The position numbers and the translations under genes are program-made. A stretch of DNA of 64,000 bases from an uncultured Flavobacteriales bacterium. Lineage in GTDB: Bacteria; Bacteroidota; Bacteroidia; Flavobacteriales_D; Parvicellaceae. The stretch covers positions 186,001 through 250,000 of the forward strand of contig CALSRM010000003.1 in the NCBI GenBank assembly GCA_943788755.1. Direction: 5' to 3'. Positions 56,201 to 64,000 of this stretch are shown here, one piece after another. Positions within the stretch are counted from its first letter, which is position 1. Every line of letters starts with the position of its first letter. The notes below the pieces were generated by a model that was not told the origin of the DNA, searched no databases, and saw nothing but the letters and a program-made list of their open reading frames with translations.

Positions 56201-56676
56201 ACAGAAGAACCAGCACTTACTGGACCTCTTAATCTATCGTTGTTGTATAAGTTTAAAACAGATGATCCAATTCTAGGAGTAATACCACCTCTTGTTAAAC
56301 CAAAATCTTTATTTCCTTTTACCCAAATTGGTCGACCTTCACGTGCTTTAACCAATACATTTCCATAATCATTACCATCATAAAAAGTACTTGCATACCA
56401 ATTAGCAACGCCAGGAGTGATCTCCTCTGGCTTATTCACATAAGGAATAGATTTGATAACAGGCGTTTCACATGAAGCTAGGGTAGCTGCGGCTACTCCA
56501 AATCCTAAAAACTTTAAAAAGTCTCTTCTTCCGGTTTGAAAATCTCCAATTGCTTCACTACCAATAAATTCATCAACAGATAAATCTTCACGAAATTCTT
56601 TATTGCTATTTTGCACAAACTCCGGTGATTGATCTTTCTCATCAAGCCCTTTCCAGTATGTTTTCTTCATGCTCAT
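53263..56676 (-). CDS. actB: ACIII subunit ActB (molybdopterin-like domain fused to Fe-S ferredoxin domain)
   Basis: Large periplasmic subunit of ACIII. A twin-arginine signal (GRRDFLKFLGFGVAAATLASC) ends in a lipobox-like Cys, suggesting Tat export and lipid anchoring. Residues about 80-800 resemble molybdopterin oxidoreductases but carry no cofactor in characterised ACIII. The C-terminal part has four Fe-S motifs: CNGCGVCIVACHSENN, CQHCNHAPCETVCPVA, CIGTRYCGNNCPYK and CSFCVQRI with CADACPNGAI. The track starts at TTG 56691; ATG 56676 (MSMKKTYWKGLDEK) matches family N-termini (1137 residues). Confidence 0.95.
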   Translation of the reverse strand: MSMKKTYWKGLDEKDQSPEFVQNSNKEFREDLSVDEFIGSEAIGDFQTGRRDFLKFLGFGVAAATLASCETPVIKSIPYVNKPEEITPGVANWYASTFYDGNDYGNVLVKAREGRPIWVKGNKDFGLTRGGITPRIGSSVLNLYNNDRLRGPVSAGSSVSWTDADADIKAKLKAVADRGGKVRILSNTIISPSTNLVINDFIGSLGGAVSEMGAPVVSDSVDSIVTPIISDVTGQDVESVSANYADVKHIQYDAVSYSAMRKANQESFGKAVIPAYDFSRAKAVVSIDADFMANWLMHTKYNVDYAETRNPEKRADGDQWMSKHFHFESVMSLTGANADSRCPIKPSEQSAVAAAILKHIGGKDLGIAVSDEIDAYAANAADKLKEHKGESLVVAGANDKGIQVIVNAINNTLNNYGKTIDLDNEIYLKQADDALVEELVNDVIAGDVGALLIYGANPVYTLPNGTEFGEALANENMLSVSFSEFADETASKCTYICPDHNYLESWNDYKPQVGQYAIQQPVIRPLFDSRQTQESLLVWSGNAERGDKESKTYYNYIQDTWRAYGFPMQSEYLTFTEYWNWSVHNGSSTAAAPMPSTPVSFTDTASEVTSSLKSSDAAWEVVAYQKVEIGEGQYSANPWLQELPDAITKVCWDNYVTMAPADCYDLFNITGSEKGKWDGLYIEQETPVNMVNVAVGEQVLKLPVYPLPGQARGTVGVALGYGRAENQEAIGSAAFQIKLDQTGDYDLDADGNKKPIGGNAYKFTSFENDSIKYFADAEVADANEKYFLACTQTHHTIMGRTSILRETNLESIINGHKEDYNPPHELHVHTKGHGDHVKATDISLWEEHPVEFVGHRWGMSVDLTACNGCGVCIVACHSENNVPVVGKDEIRRARDLHWLRMDRYFSSIDDDARSRWEKNKREEGNDWSYANLEVPEDNPSVVFMPMMCQHCNHAPCETVCPVAATTHSNEGLNMMAYNRCIGTRYCGNNCPYKVRRFNWFNYRDYRKFKHVNNSQDEMARMVLNPDVTVRSRGVMEKCSFCVQRIQEGKLNAKKESRAVVDGDVVTACADACPNGAIVFGDWNDEESLVRSKTSGDRAYQALEEIGVKPNVWYQVKVRNTEEAAEAAHAEAATEEHS

Positions 56677-56703
56677 GTTTTTGTGATTCAATTCAAATTA
56701 TTC

Positions 56704-58041
56704 TTAGTAGTGACATTTAGCACATTCCCATCCACCTAACTCTCGAACTGTAACCTTGTCATCTTCTGATATTTTCCTTAAGAAATCAGGACGAGACCCA
56801 AGTCTATTGTGTAACTCCTTATAATATTCTGATTTAGTTAGGTCGACCGATTTTTCATTATGACACTCTAAGCACCAACCCATTGTAAGCAAAGGTTTTG
56901 TTAAAGGAATAATACCGTCGGTACCTGCCAATTGATTAATCTCTTCTGTCGTAGAAACCCTTCCTAAACCATAGGTAGGAACATTACCATGACACTGCTT
57001 ACAATCAATATTGCCTGTATTCGTACTAACATGTTGCGCGTGGCTAAAGAAAACATGATCAGGTAAGTTGTGTGCCTTATTCCATACAATCGGAGCAGTT
57101 TGCCCAGTATATTTTTTTGTTTCGGAATCATACCCTGCTGCTTCATGAATTTTAGCTATTTCGGCAGTGCTACCCGCTCTGTAGTCGCTTTCAACAATAT
57201 TTTCGTGACAATTCATGCATACATTTACAGAAGGAATCCCTGCATGTTTAGATTTCTCAGCTGAGCTATGACAATACTTACAGTCAATTCCCATTTCTCC
57301 TGCATGCAGCTTGTGAGAATAATTAATTGGCTGAGACGGCTTATAATCTGCGTAAACACCAACTTCAAAACCTCTCTTCATTAAATCAGCGCCACCGGTA
57401 ACGGCAGCAACTAAGAACATGATTGTAGTTAATTTCCAGTTTCTAAGTATCCATTCTCCCAGTTTTGTTTTTACTGATTTATTTACATCAATTTCAACTC
57501 CTTCTTTTTCCGCAACCACATATGACAATTGTTTTCTAACACCTCTTGCCGCAAAAACAACTACACCCAGTACAACTATAAGAACAATAATCCATATCAG
57601 AGAAGTATCTTCCACTACTTCATCCTGCTCTGCAGCAGAAACACCTGCTTTTTTCACAACAGGCGTAACACTGTCAGTATAATCTAAAATTGCATCAATC
57701 TCTTCATTGGTCAAATGACCTTGAGCGGTCATAGCTGTCGGACTGTATTCAGATATCTGAACAGCATAAGGGGAAGTACCGCTATTGGCTAGGCCTACCG
57801 GATCTTTAACCCATTTATAAATATTATCCGCTTCGCCTGCTTCAGCCCATCTAGCCTTTGCTCCCTGAAGCATCGGTCCAGTTGAATTTTTCAGTGCTTT
57901 ATGGCAAGAAGCGCAGTTTGCTTTAAATAATGCTTTACCATCTTGACCCTTTGCCGGCATTGAAACCAACAAGATTAAAACAGTAAAAAAAGTGACTAAT
58001 CCTAGCCTGTTTGTCCAATGAAATTTCATTTTGTTTTCCAT
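56704..58041 (-). CDS. actA: ACIII subunit ActA (multiheme cytochrome c with N-terminal monoheme domain)
   Basis: Electron-transfer subunit of ACIII. After a signal peptide (RLGLVTFFTVLILLVSMPAKG), residues about 35-125 are a monoheme cytochrome c (CASCH, Met ligand likely in SPTAMTAQGHL), then a transmembrane helix (IWIIVLIVVLGVVVFAARG), a second helix near 205, and a pentaheme domain: CKYCH, CMNCH, CKQCH, CLECH and a terminal CAKCHY. Six CxxCH motifs in all. The fused N-terminal cytochrome is common in Bacteroidota ActA. First gene of the operon. Confidence 0.95.
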   Translation of the reverse strand: MENKMKFHWTNRLGLVTFFTVLILLVSMPAKGQDGKALFKANCASCHKALKNSTGPMLQGAKARWAEAGEADNIYKWVKDPVGLANSGTSPYAVQISEYSPTAMTAQGHLTNEEIDAILDYTDSVTPVVKKAGVSAAEQDEVVEDTSLIWIIVLIVVLGVVVFAARGVRKQLSYVVAEKEGVEIDVNKSVKTKLGEWILRNWKLTTIMFLVAAVTGGADLMKRGFEVGVYADYKPSQPINYSHKLHAGEMGIDCKYCHSSAEKSKHAGIPSVNVCMNCHENIVESDYRAGSTAEIAKIHEAAGYDSETKKYTGQTAPIVWNKAHNLPDHVFFSHAQHVSTNTGNIDCKQCHGNVPTYGLGRVSTTEEINQLAGTDGIIPLTKPLLTMGWCLECHNEKSVDLTKSEYYKELHNRLGSRPDFLRKISEDDKVTVRELGGWECAKCHY

Positions 58042-58075
58042 TTAAATTAGCTTTTTTAAGCTTTTTTAACACATA

Positions 58076-58083
58076 CAAAAGTA
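58076..58083 (-). promoter_or_regulatory. putative -7 box of the actABCDEF-coxBA operon
   Basis: TACTTTTG on the minus strand, exact TAnnTTTG match, 34 nt upstream of the actA ATG in the 287-bp divergent intergenic region. No clear TTTG at -33. Confidence 0.45.
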
Positions 58084-58300
58084 ACACATGGAGTTTTTTT
58101 ACCTAAGCTTTTGTCACGAAAGTGTCAAGCAGGTTCTTAATTTATAACCATTCTAAATAAGGAAGGATGTTCGATAAAGAAAGTTACAGAGATACAATAA
58201 ACTTCTATCTAATTTAGGAACATGCAGTTATTGGAGCTAAAATGGTTAACTATGGCATAATTTTTACATCATTACATAAGGAATGTCTACTTAATTGGTT

Positions 58301-58308
58301 TAATTTTG
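58301..58308 (+). promoter_or_regulatory. putative -7 box of the SPOR-domain gene
   Basis: TAATTTTG, exact TAnnTTTG match, 20 nt before the ATG at 58329. It lies inside the N-terminal extension proposed by the ORF track, which supports the later start. Confidence 0.45.
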
Positions 58309-58328
58309 TAGCAAACAAATTCATCATT

Positions 58329-58838
58329 ATGAACATTTTCAAAGCCAAAATAGTTTGTTTACTTATCGGTTTAAGCTCTTCAGTTATTTTTGCGCAAGAC
58401 ACTGACTGGAGAACCTATAAAAAATCCTCAAAAAGTTTGGATACGCAACAACTCGATACGATAAAAAGAGAACTCAACTACAATGGAAAACTGGGTAGTG
58501 TTGTCATATCTCAAGATCCAAATATTGATTCCTTAACCAACAAAATAGGCAAGAAACCCTTTATAAATGGATATACAGTTCAAATTGAAGTAAGTCAACA
58601 AAAATCTATTATCCGCGATTCAAGATACTTGTTTATTCGAAACAATCCAGGTATCTCACTAGATGAAGAATATGACCAACCCAATACATATTTGTTTGCA
58701 GGAAGGTTCTATGATAAAAACAGTGCGTATAAGTTTAAAAATAAAATTAGAGGTAGTTTTCCAGATGCACTCGTCATCAAAAAGAAGCTAGGTTTGCCGT
58801 CTTTAAAGCCAATAGAGAAAACCAAAGATAACAAGTAA
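58329..58838 (+). CDS. exported SPOR-domain protein
   Basis: I start at ATG 58329, where a Sec signal begins (MNIFKAKIVCLLIGLSSSVIFAQ); the track's 29 extra residues have no signal and cover the promoter. The 169-residue protein ends in a SPOR-like repeat fold: GYTVQIEVSQQKSII, YLFIRNNPGISLDEEYDQPN, YLFAGRFYDKNSAYKF, FPDALVIKKKL. SPOR domains bind peptidoglycan lacking stem peptides, often at division sites. Function beyond this is unknown. Convergent with infB, 2 nt between stops. Confidence 0.82.
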   Translation: MNIFKAKIVCLLIGLSSSVIFAQDTDWRTYKKSSKSLDTQQLDTIKRELNYNGKLGSVVISQDPNIDSLTNKIGKKPFINGYTVQIEVSQQKSIIRDSRYLFIRNNPGISLDEEYDQPNTYLFAGRFYDKNSAYKFKNKIRGSFPDALVIKKKLGLPSLKPIEKTKDNK

Positions 58839-58840
58839 TA

Positions 58841-61477
58841 CTATTTTTTCTTTAATGATCTAGCAACCTCAACTTCCTCGTAAGATTCAATCTGATCACC
58901 TACTGCAATATCATTAAACTTATCTACGTTCAATCCACATTCGTACCCTTTAGCAACTTCTTTTGCGTCATCCTTAAATCGTTTTAGCTGACCTAATTCT
59001 CCGGAATAAATCACAACACCGTCTCTTATAACTCTAATCTTATTATTTCTAACAATCTTCCCTTCAGTTACATAACAACCAGCAATCGTACCAACTTTAG
59101 TAATTTTAAATGTCTCTCTAATTTCAGCATATCCAAGAATTTCTTCTTTCACCTCAGGAGAAAGCATCCCTTCCATCGCTTCTCTAACTTCATCAATTGC
59201 CTTATAAATTACAGAGTATAAGCGAATATCAATTTCTTCTTGCTCCGCAAGCTTACGAGCACTCATCGAAGGTCTCACTTGGAACCCAACAATAATCGCA
59301 TCCGAAGCAGATGCTAATAAAACGTCTGATTCAGAAATCTGACCAACCGCTTTATGAATAATATTTACTTGTATCGATTCCTCAGAAAGTTTTTGCAACG
59401 AATCCGATAACGCTTCAATTGATCCATCAACATCACCTTTAACAATAATGTTTAATTCTTGGAAATCTCCCAAAGCAAGTCTTCTTCCTATCTCATCAAG
59501 GGTAATATGCTTGGTTGTTCTTAACCCTTGCTCTCTTTGTAATTGTTGACGTTTAGTAGATATCTGCTTTGCTTCTTTTTCATCCGCAAAAATGTTAAAT
59601 CTATCCCCTGCCGCTGAAGCACCGTTCATTCCCAGCATAGACACGGGCTTTGAAGGGCCTGCTTCTGCTACTTCCACACCGTGCTCATCATGCATTATCT
59701 TAATTCTTCCATACTGCGTACCAGCTAATATAACATCTCCTACTTTTAATGTTCCAGACTCGACAATTAAAGTTGTTACGTAGCCCCTTCCTTTATCTAA
59801 CGTTGCTTCAATCACAGTACCAACTGCATTTTTATTTGGATTGGCTTTTAACTCAAGCATTTCTGCTTCGAGCAACACTTTTTCTAATAACTCCTCGATT
59901 CCTGTTCCTTTCTTTGCAGAAATTTCCTGGCACTGGAACTTCCCTCCCCAATCTTCAACAAGGATATTCATCGCAGAAAGTTGCTCTTTTACTCTATCAG
60001 GGTTAGCTCCATCTTTATCCACCTTATTAATAGCAAATACCATAGGAACCCCAGCAGCTTGAGCGTGATTTATCGCCTCTTTAGTCTGAGGCATTACGTC
60101 ATCATCCGCAGCAATTATGATTATTGCAACATCTGTCACTTGAGCACCACGTGCTCGCATTGCAGTAAAGGCCTCGTGACCGGGTGTATCTAAAAATGAA
60201 ATAAGTTTGTCATTATGATGAACACTGTATGCGCCAATATGTTGCGTAATTCCACCAGCCTCACCCTCAGTTACTTCAGAGTTTCTGATATAATCTAACA
60301 ATGAAGTTTTACCATGATCAACGTGCCCCATTACGGTAACAATTGGTGGTCTTGTTTCAAGCGATTCTGGAGAATCTTCTTCTTCAACAATAGATTCTGA
60401 AACCTCAGCACTAACAAATGTTACTTCAAAGCCATATTCTTCGGCTACCATAGTAAGAGTTTCCGCATCCAACCTTTGGTTTATTGATGCAAAAATTCCA
60501 ACTGACATCAATGTTCCAATAATTTCAGTTGGAGACTTATCAACCATCACAGCTAATTCAGAAACAGTTACAAATTCTGTAAGTTGCAACACGCGTGAAT
60601 CCATTTCTGCTATAAATTCCTCCTCCTCTCGCTTTGCACTTTGCGCATCTCTTTTCTCCTTACGGAATTTAGACCCCTTACTTTTACCTTTATTACTTAA
60701 ACGACTAAGAGTCTCTTGAATTTGTTTTTTAATCTCATCTGGAGAAGGCTCCGCTTTTTTGACAGTTTTACCCCTTGACTTAGTATGTTCTTGCGTTGCT
60801 TTTTTACCCGCTTTCTCAACATTTACAACCTTCTTTATACGTTTTCTCTTGCGCTTATCGTGATTAGGTTCAGGCGGAGCCTTCTTTTTCTCTGCAGGCA
60901 AATCAATTTTACCCAATACAACTGGGCCAGACAGCTTTTTTACCCCTGCTTTAATTGTTTCCACTGATTTTGGCTCCTCTGTTTCTGGAGTGTCTTTTTC
61001 CTTAGAGGTTTCTATAACCTCTTTATCTTGTTTCTCCGCCTTCTCCAAAACCTCAACTTTCGCTTCTTTTGGTTTCGGTGTTTCTTCAATTTTCTTGGCG
61101 GTTTTTTTTGGCTCCTCTAATGTAACTTTCCCAACAACCGAAGGACCCGACAATTTAGCAGGCTTAGCTTTTATAAGTACTTCGGGTTTCTTTTCTTCTG
61201 TCTTAGGAGAGGTTCCAGTATCTGGAGCTTTATTTTCCTCTTCACTATTAGCTGCAGCTATTTTCTCTTCATTCACTTTTCGGGTTTTATCCACCTTCAG
61301 CTTTTCCGATCGTGCACTGTCAAATTCCGCCAACAATATTTCAAATACACTTTCGTCTATTTTTGTATTTGGACTTCCATCAATTTCATTGCCTTGTACA
61401 GCAAGAAAATCAACTATTGTTGAAATTCCTACATTTAGCTCTCTTGCTACTTTACTTAGTCGTTTTACTCCTGCCAT
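58841..61477 (-). CDS. infB: translation initiation factor IF-2
   Basis: GTPase that positions initiator tRNA on the ribosome. The 878-residue protein has an IF2-N domain ([22 protein letters not shown]), a long Lys/Glu/Pro-rich linker (about 60-300) with two repeats of the pattern KLSGPxVxGK, and the core from about 375: [20 protein letters not shown] (G1), [26 protein letters not shown] (G3), AINKVDK (G4), then domains II-IV ending [16 protein letters not shown]. Third gene of rimP-nusA-infB, 113 nt after nusA. Confidence 0.98.
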   Translation of the reverse strand: MAGVKRLSKVARELNVGISTIVDFLAVQGNEIDGSPNTKIDESVFEILLAEFDSARSEKLKVDKTRKVNEEKIAAANSEEENKAPDTGTSPKTEEKKPEVLIKAKPAKLSGPSVVGKVTLEEPKKTAKKIEETPKPKEAKVEVLEKAEKQDKEVIETSKEKDTPETEEPKSVETIKAGVKKLSGPVVLGKIDLPAEKKKAPPEPNHDKRKRKRIKKVVNVEKAGKKATQEHTKSRGKTVKKAEPSPDEIKKQIQETLSRLSNKGKSKGSKFRKEKRDAQSAKREEEEFIAEMDSRVLQLTEFVTVSELAVMVDKSPTEIIGTLMSVGIFASINQRLDAETLTMVAEEYGFEVTFVSAEVSESIVEEEDSPESLETRPPIVTVMGHVDHGKTSLLDYIRNSEVTEGEAGGITQHIGAYSVHHNDKLISFLDTPGHEAFTAMRARGAQVTDVAIIIIAADDDVMPQTKEAINHAQAAGVPMVFAINKVDKDGANPDRVKEQLSAMNILVEDWGGKFQCQEISAKKGTGIEELLEKVLLEAEMLELKANPNKNAVGTVIEATLDKGRGYVTTLIVESGTLKVGDVILAGTQYGRIKIMHDEHGVEVAEAGPSKPVSMLGMNGASAAGDRFNIFADEKEAKQISTKRQQLQREQGLRTTKHITLDEIGRRLALGDFQELNIIVKGDVDGSIEALSDSLQKLSEESIQVNIIHKAVGQISESDVLLASASDAIIVGFQVRPSMSARKLAEQEEIDIRLYSVIYKAIDEVREAMEGMLSPEVKEEILGYAEIRETFKITKVGTIAGCYVTEGKIVRNNKIRVIRDGVVIYSGELGQLKRFKDDAKEVAKGYECGLNVDKFNDIAVGDQIESYEEVEVARSLKKK

Positions 61478-61590
61478 TTTAAGTAATCTATTACTTTTAC
61501 AAGTTTAATCATTATCTTTTACTTGTATTCAACCTCTTCAATTAGATATTTACACCTCGTTTTTAATTACTCTCAACGAAGTGCTTATCT

Positions 61591-62832
61591 CTAGTCAAAT
61601 TCTGAACTTAGAATCTTCATAATTTCATCTACTGTTTCTTCTTCTAAATCCGTTCTTTTTACCAAATCTTCTTTTGAAATATCTAGTACAGATTTTGCCG
61701 AATCGCATCCTATGCTCTTCAGTTCATTCAAAATCCAATCATCAATTTCATCTGTAAACTCATCTAAATCAACATCATCAATATCTTCTGCTCCTTCACG
61801 GTAAACATCAATTTCGTATCCTGCTAATTTCGATGCTAACTTAATATTATGTCCTCCTTTGCCAATTGCTAAAGAAACTTGGTCAGGTCTTAGATAGACG
61901 TTCGCTTGTTTTCTTTCATCCTCTTCAATCAGTTCCATTGACACTACTTTCGCTGGGCTTAAAGCTCTTTGTATAAGTAGTTGCATATTTTCTGTCCAAT
62001 TGATGACGTCAATATTTTCATTTTTCAACTCACGAACAATTCCATGAATACGAGATCCTTTCATCCCCACACAGGCTCCAACTGGGTCAATTCTATCATC
62101 ATAAGATTCAACAGCTACTTTTGCTCTTTCTCCCGGTTCACGAACTATTCTTTTAATGGTAATTAGTCCATCAAACACTTCAGGAACTTCTAATTCAAAC
62201 AACCTTTCTAAGAAAGCTGTATCGGTTCTGGATAAAATAATTATAGGCGAATTGTTCTTCAATTCTACCCTAGAAACAACGGCTCTAATTGAATCACCTT
62301 TTTTGAAATAATCCGACGGAATTTGCTCTAATTTTGGTAAAATTAATTCGTTACCATCATCATCCAAAACAAGAATTTCTCTTTTCCATATTTGATAAAC
62401 CTCTCCTGTAATAATGTCTCCTATTCTATCTTTGTAGATTTTGTAAACATTATCTTTTTCCATCTCCATTATTCGCGCGACAAGGTTTTGACGAAGCGCT
62501 AAAATATTTCTTCTTCCAAAATCTACCATTTTAATCTCTTCGGAAACTTCTTCGCCAACTTCAAAATCTGGCTCAATCTTAACGGCGCTTGCATGCGAGA
62601 TTTGTGTATTTGGATCTTCTACCTCGCCATCTAAAACGATTTCTCGGTTTAACCAAATTTCTAAATCTCCCTTATCAGGATTTATAATAACATCGACATG
62701 GTCATCTGTCCCGTATTTCTTTTTCAGTGTTGCTCTAAAAACATCTTCCACAATACGCATCATTGTTACACGATCGATATTCTTCATGTCTTTAAACTCT
62801 GAAAAAGACTCTATTAAATTTAATGCATCCAT
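61591..62832 (-). CDS. nusA: transcription termination/antitermination factor NusA
   Basis: Binds RNA polymerase and modulates pausing, termination and antitermination. The 413-residue protein has the N-terminal polymerase-binding domain (about 1-125), an S1 domain (about 130-200, GDIITGEVYQIWKREILVLD), two KH domains (GACVGMKGSRIHGIVRELKNENIDVI and LAIGKGGHNIKLASKLAGYEIDV) and a short helix-hairpin-helix-like tail; the second acidic repeat of the E. coli protein is absent. It starts 7 nt after rimP. Regulation may involve the leader hairpin described upstream. Confidence 0.97.
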   Translation of the reverse strand: MDALNLIESFSEFKDMKNIDRVTMMRIVEDVFRATLKKKYGTDDHVDVIINPDKGDLEIWLNREIVLDGEVEDPNTQISHASAVKIEPDFEVGEEVSEEIKMVDFGRRNILALRQNLVARIMEMEKDNVYKIYKDRIGDIITGEVYQIWKREILVLDDDGNELILPKLEQIPSDYFKKGDSIRAVVSRVELKNNSPIIILSRTDTAFLERLFELEVPEVFDGLITIKRIVREPGERAKVAVESYDDRIDPVGACVGMKGSRIHGIVRELKNENIDVINWTENMQLLIQRALSPAKVVSMELIEEDERKQANVYLRPDQVSLAIGKGGHNIKLASKLAGYEIDVYREGAEDIDDVDLDEFTDEIDDWILNELKSIGCDSAKSVLDISKEDLVKRTDLEEETVDEIMKILSSEFD

Positions 62833-62839
62833 TTTGTTT

Positions 62840-63313
62840 TTATTTGAATGAAATTACTACTCTTGTTTCTTTTATATCACTAAAAGGTATTTCGTTTTGT
62901 TTAACTACTACCACCTTTTTCTTTTTTCCTTCTAACCTTTCTTTCGAAGATGTTTCAACTACAATTTTGTTGTCATCAACTTCTTTTAACGTACCCGTTA
63001 TAGAACCATGCTCTTTAAAAATAACCGTTACGTCCTTTTCAATATTCTTAATATATTGTTGCTGAACTTTAAACGGTTTATCTAAGCCTGGAGACGAAAC
63101 CAAAAGCTCAAACTGTGCGTCTTCGTCTTGGTTATGCTCAATGTTTCGACTAACAGACATGCAATCAATAATTGCAACCCCACCTTCCATACAATCAATT
63201 TCTACATTTATTGCATTTGAAGATGACACGGTTGCTTCAACGATATACAGACCTTTGTCTAATTCGTCTATTCGTTCTTGTGCTAACTCTATTATTCTTT
63301 TTCGTTCAATCAT
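62840..63313 (-). CDS. rimP: ribosome maturation factor RimP
   Basis: Assists 30S subunit assembly. The 157-residue protein shows the two-domain layout: an N-terminal alpha-beta domain (LDKGLYIVEATVSSSNAINVEIDCMEGG, IDCMSVSRNIE, LLVSSPGLDKPF, the most conserved stretch) and a C-terminal Sm-like barrel (DVTVIFKEHGSITGTLKEVDDNKIVVE). First gene of rimP-nusA-infB; a perfect Bacteroidota promoter and a terminator-like hairpin precede it. Confidence 0.95.
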   Translation of the reverse strand: MIERKRIIELAQERIDELDKGLYIVEATVSSSNAINVEIDCMEGGVAIIDCMSVSRNIEHNQDEDAQFELLVSSPGLDKPFKVQQQYIKNIEKDVTVIFKEHGSITGTLKEVDDNKIVVETSSKERLEGKKKKVVVVKQNEIPFSDIKETRVVISFK

Positions 63314-63318
63314 GGTAT

Positions 63319-63345
63319 AAAAAGAGGGGACTGTCGTCCCCTCTT
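63319..63345 (-). terminator. terminator-like hairpin in the rimP-nusA-infB leader (possible attenuator)
   Basis: On the minus strand AAGAGGGGAC-GACA-GTCCCCTCTT (10-bp perfect stem, 4-nt loop) is followed by a T-run, ending only 5 nt before the rimP ATG. It lies between the promoter and the first gene, with no upstream minus-strand gene that it could terminate. Its position predicts control of rimP-nusA-infB by premature termination or by hiding the start codon; that role is inferred. Confidence 0.7.
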
Positions 63346-63368
63346 AATCTTTTAGTGTTATTGAGGTG

Positions 63369-63399
63369 CAAATATAGCGCTTTTTTACTAGTATCCAAA
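63369..63399 (-). promoter_or_regulatory. promoter of rimP-nusA-infB (perfect Bacteroidota consensus)
   Basis: On the minus strand TTTG, exactly 19 nt, then TATATTTG: a full match to the Bacteroidota housekeeping consensus TTTG-N19-TAnnTTTG. The predicted start near 63364 gives a leader of about 50 nt that holds the hairpin. Confidence 0.8.
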
Positions 63400-63470
63400 A
63401 CCTATTAACTGTTTTCATTTTTTACAACGTGAATAAATTACGTTCTGCTATTATTCATTTGTGAAATCTT

Positions 63471-64000
63471 ATGGATTACGAAGAAATACAATATCAAATC
63501 GCCTTGTTAGAATTAGAAGGTATAGGAGTTACTATTGCCAGACAATTATTAGATCATTTTGGATCAGCTAAAGAAATCTTTAGCCAACCGAATAAGATAC
63601 TACATAGTTTAAAAACAGTTGGTCCGCAGCTGATTTCTGCAAAAAGCGATAAAGCGCTATTTATGGATGCCGAGAAAGAAATTGCATATTGTGAAAGAAA
63701 TAACATTCAAGTTCTGAGTGTATCTAATGACAACTACCCTAGACGATTAAAGCAATGTTCTGATGCTCCAATAATATTGTATTATAAAGGAAATGGAGTG
63801 TTAAACAACTCGAAAGTACTATCAATCGTTGGAACAAGAGCAGCGACTTCGTACGGAAAAGAAATTTGTAATTCTATAGTCAAAGAACTTTCTACTCACA
63901 ATGCGTTAACAATAAGTGGCCTTGCATACGGCATCGATGTTCAAGCACACAACGCCTCCCTTAACAATAGCCTTCCAACTATTGGAGTCTTGGCACATGG
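63471..64000 (+). CDS. dprA: DNA processing protein DprA, N-terminal part (cut by window edge)
   Basis: Not in the ORF track because the stop lies beyond the window. Reading from ATG 63471: MDYEEIQYQIALLELEGIGV, a helix-hairpin-helix-like segment, then the DprA Rossmann core: NYPRRLKQCSDAPIILYYKG, LSIVGTRAATSYGKEI, ISGLAYGIDVQAHNASL and TIGVLAHG. DprA loads RecA on single-stranded DNA taken up in natural transformation, and is also conserved in non-competent bacteria. It diverges from rimP. Confidence 0.93.
   Translation, partial: MDYEEIQYQIALLELEGIGVTIARQLLDHFGSAKEIFSQPNKILHSLKTVGPQLISAKSDKALFMDAEKEIAYCERNNIQVLSVSNDNYPRRLKQCSDAPIILYYKGNGVLNNSKVLSIVGTRAATSYGKEICNSIVKELSTHNALTISGLAYGIDVQAHNASLNNSLPTIGVLAH

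Noticed and set aside
45765-58041. Cytochrome bc1 or photosynthetic-type reductase
   Set aside because: No Rieske or cytochrome b gene; gene order and domain content match alternative complex III throughout.
60990-61508. 172-residue plus-strand ORF opposite infB
   Set aside because: Antisense of the Lys/Glu-rich IF-2 linker; repetitive Ser/Phe composition.
1-64000. CRISPR arrays, IS elements, inverted repeats longer than terminator stems
   Set aside because: I looked for regularly spaced repeats, transposase motifs and long inverted repeats and saw none; a computed self-alignment would be the decisive test.

Overview
This window is AT-rich chromosomal DNA from a Bacteroidota bacterium, most likely of the order Flavobacteriales. 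The evidence is: an alternative complex III (ACIII) plus cytochrome oxidase operon (actABCDEF-coxBA); the type IX secretion (T9SS) and gliding proteins SprA and PorX; the fused LpxC/FabZ protein; DUF6029 and Omp28-type proteins; secreted proteins with C-terminal T9SS sorting tails; several copies of the Bacteroidota -7 promoter box (TAnnTTTG); and few Shine-Dalgarno sequences. I see no prophage, IS element, integrase or CRISPR array.

Layout. 0-7 kb: start of an adenosine deaminase, mfd and fbp (minus strand), then a GNAT acetyltransferase, aspartokinase and a lipoprotein (plus). 7-12.4 kb: a peptide-type substrate-binding lipoprotein, a secreted protein, methylmalonyl-CoA epimerase, a HAD hydrolase, a CAT-anticodon tRNA and tonB. 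12.5-23.7 kb (minus): maeB-ruvA-sprA-gcvH-vanZ. 23.9-32.5 kb: a sirtuin, then secreted and outer-membrane redox genes (T9SS-tailed thioredoxin-like protein, TlpA, DUF6029 protein, Omp28-like lipoprotein, two multicopper-oxidase-like proteins). Most of these last genes are broken by many small frameshifts. 32.5-37 kb (minus): HD hydrolase-lpxD-lpxC/fabZ-lpxA, the lipid A operon, with single frameshifts in lpxD and lpxA. 37-45.7 kb: porX, a lipoprotein, heme A synthase, a small conserved protein, a GT39-type glycosyltransferase, queG, ruvB and a barrel-like protein. 45.7-58 kb (minus): the ACIII/oxidase operon. 58-64 kb: a SPOR-domain protein, the rimP-nusA-infB operon and the start of dprA.

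Function. The largest unit is respiratory: ACIII oxidises quinol and passes electrons to the CoxA/CoxB oxidase, whose heme A would come from the CtaA encoded 5 kb away. SprA (T9SS translocon) and PorX (T9SS regulator) would serve the T9SS-tailed proteins encoded at 24.5-32.5 kb. The lipid A operon and the translation/transcription operon (rimP-nusA-infB) are housekeeping.

Most notable observations: a terminator-like hairpin with a U-tract between a textbook promoter and rimP; a hidden signal peptide on SprA that needs a CTG start; a cox operon terminator whose hairpin holds the -7 box and start codon of the next gene; three genes whose -7 box ends exactly 4 nt before the start codon, implying leaderless mRNAs; and a compact secreted thiol/copper redox cluster that deserves re-sequencing. 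All calls come from reading the sequence; no database search was run.
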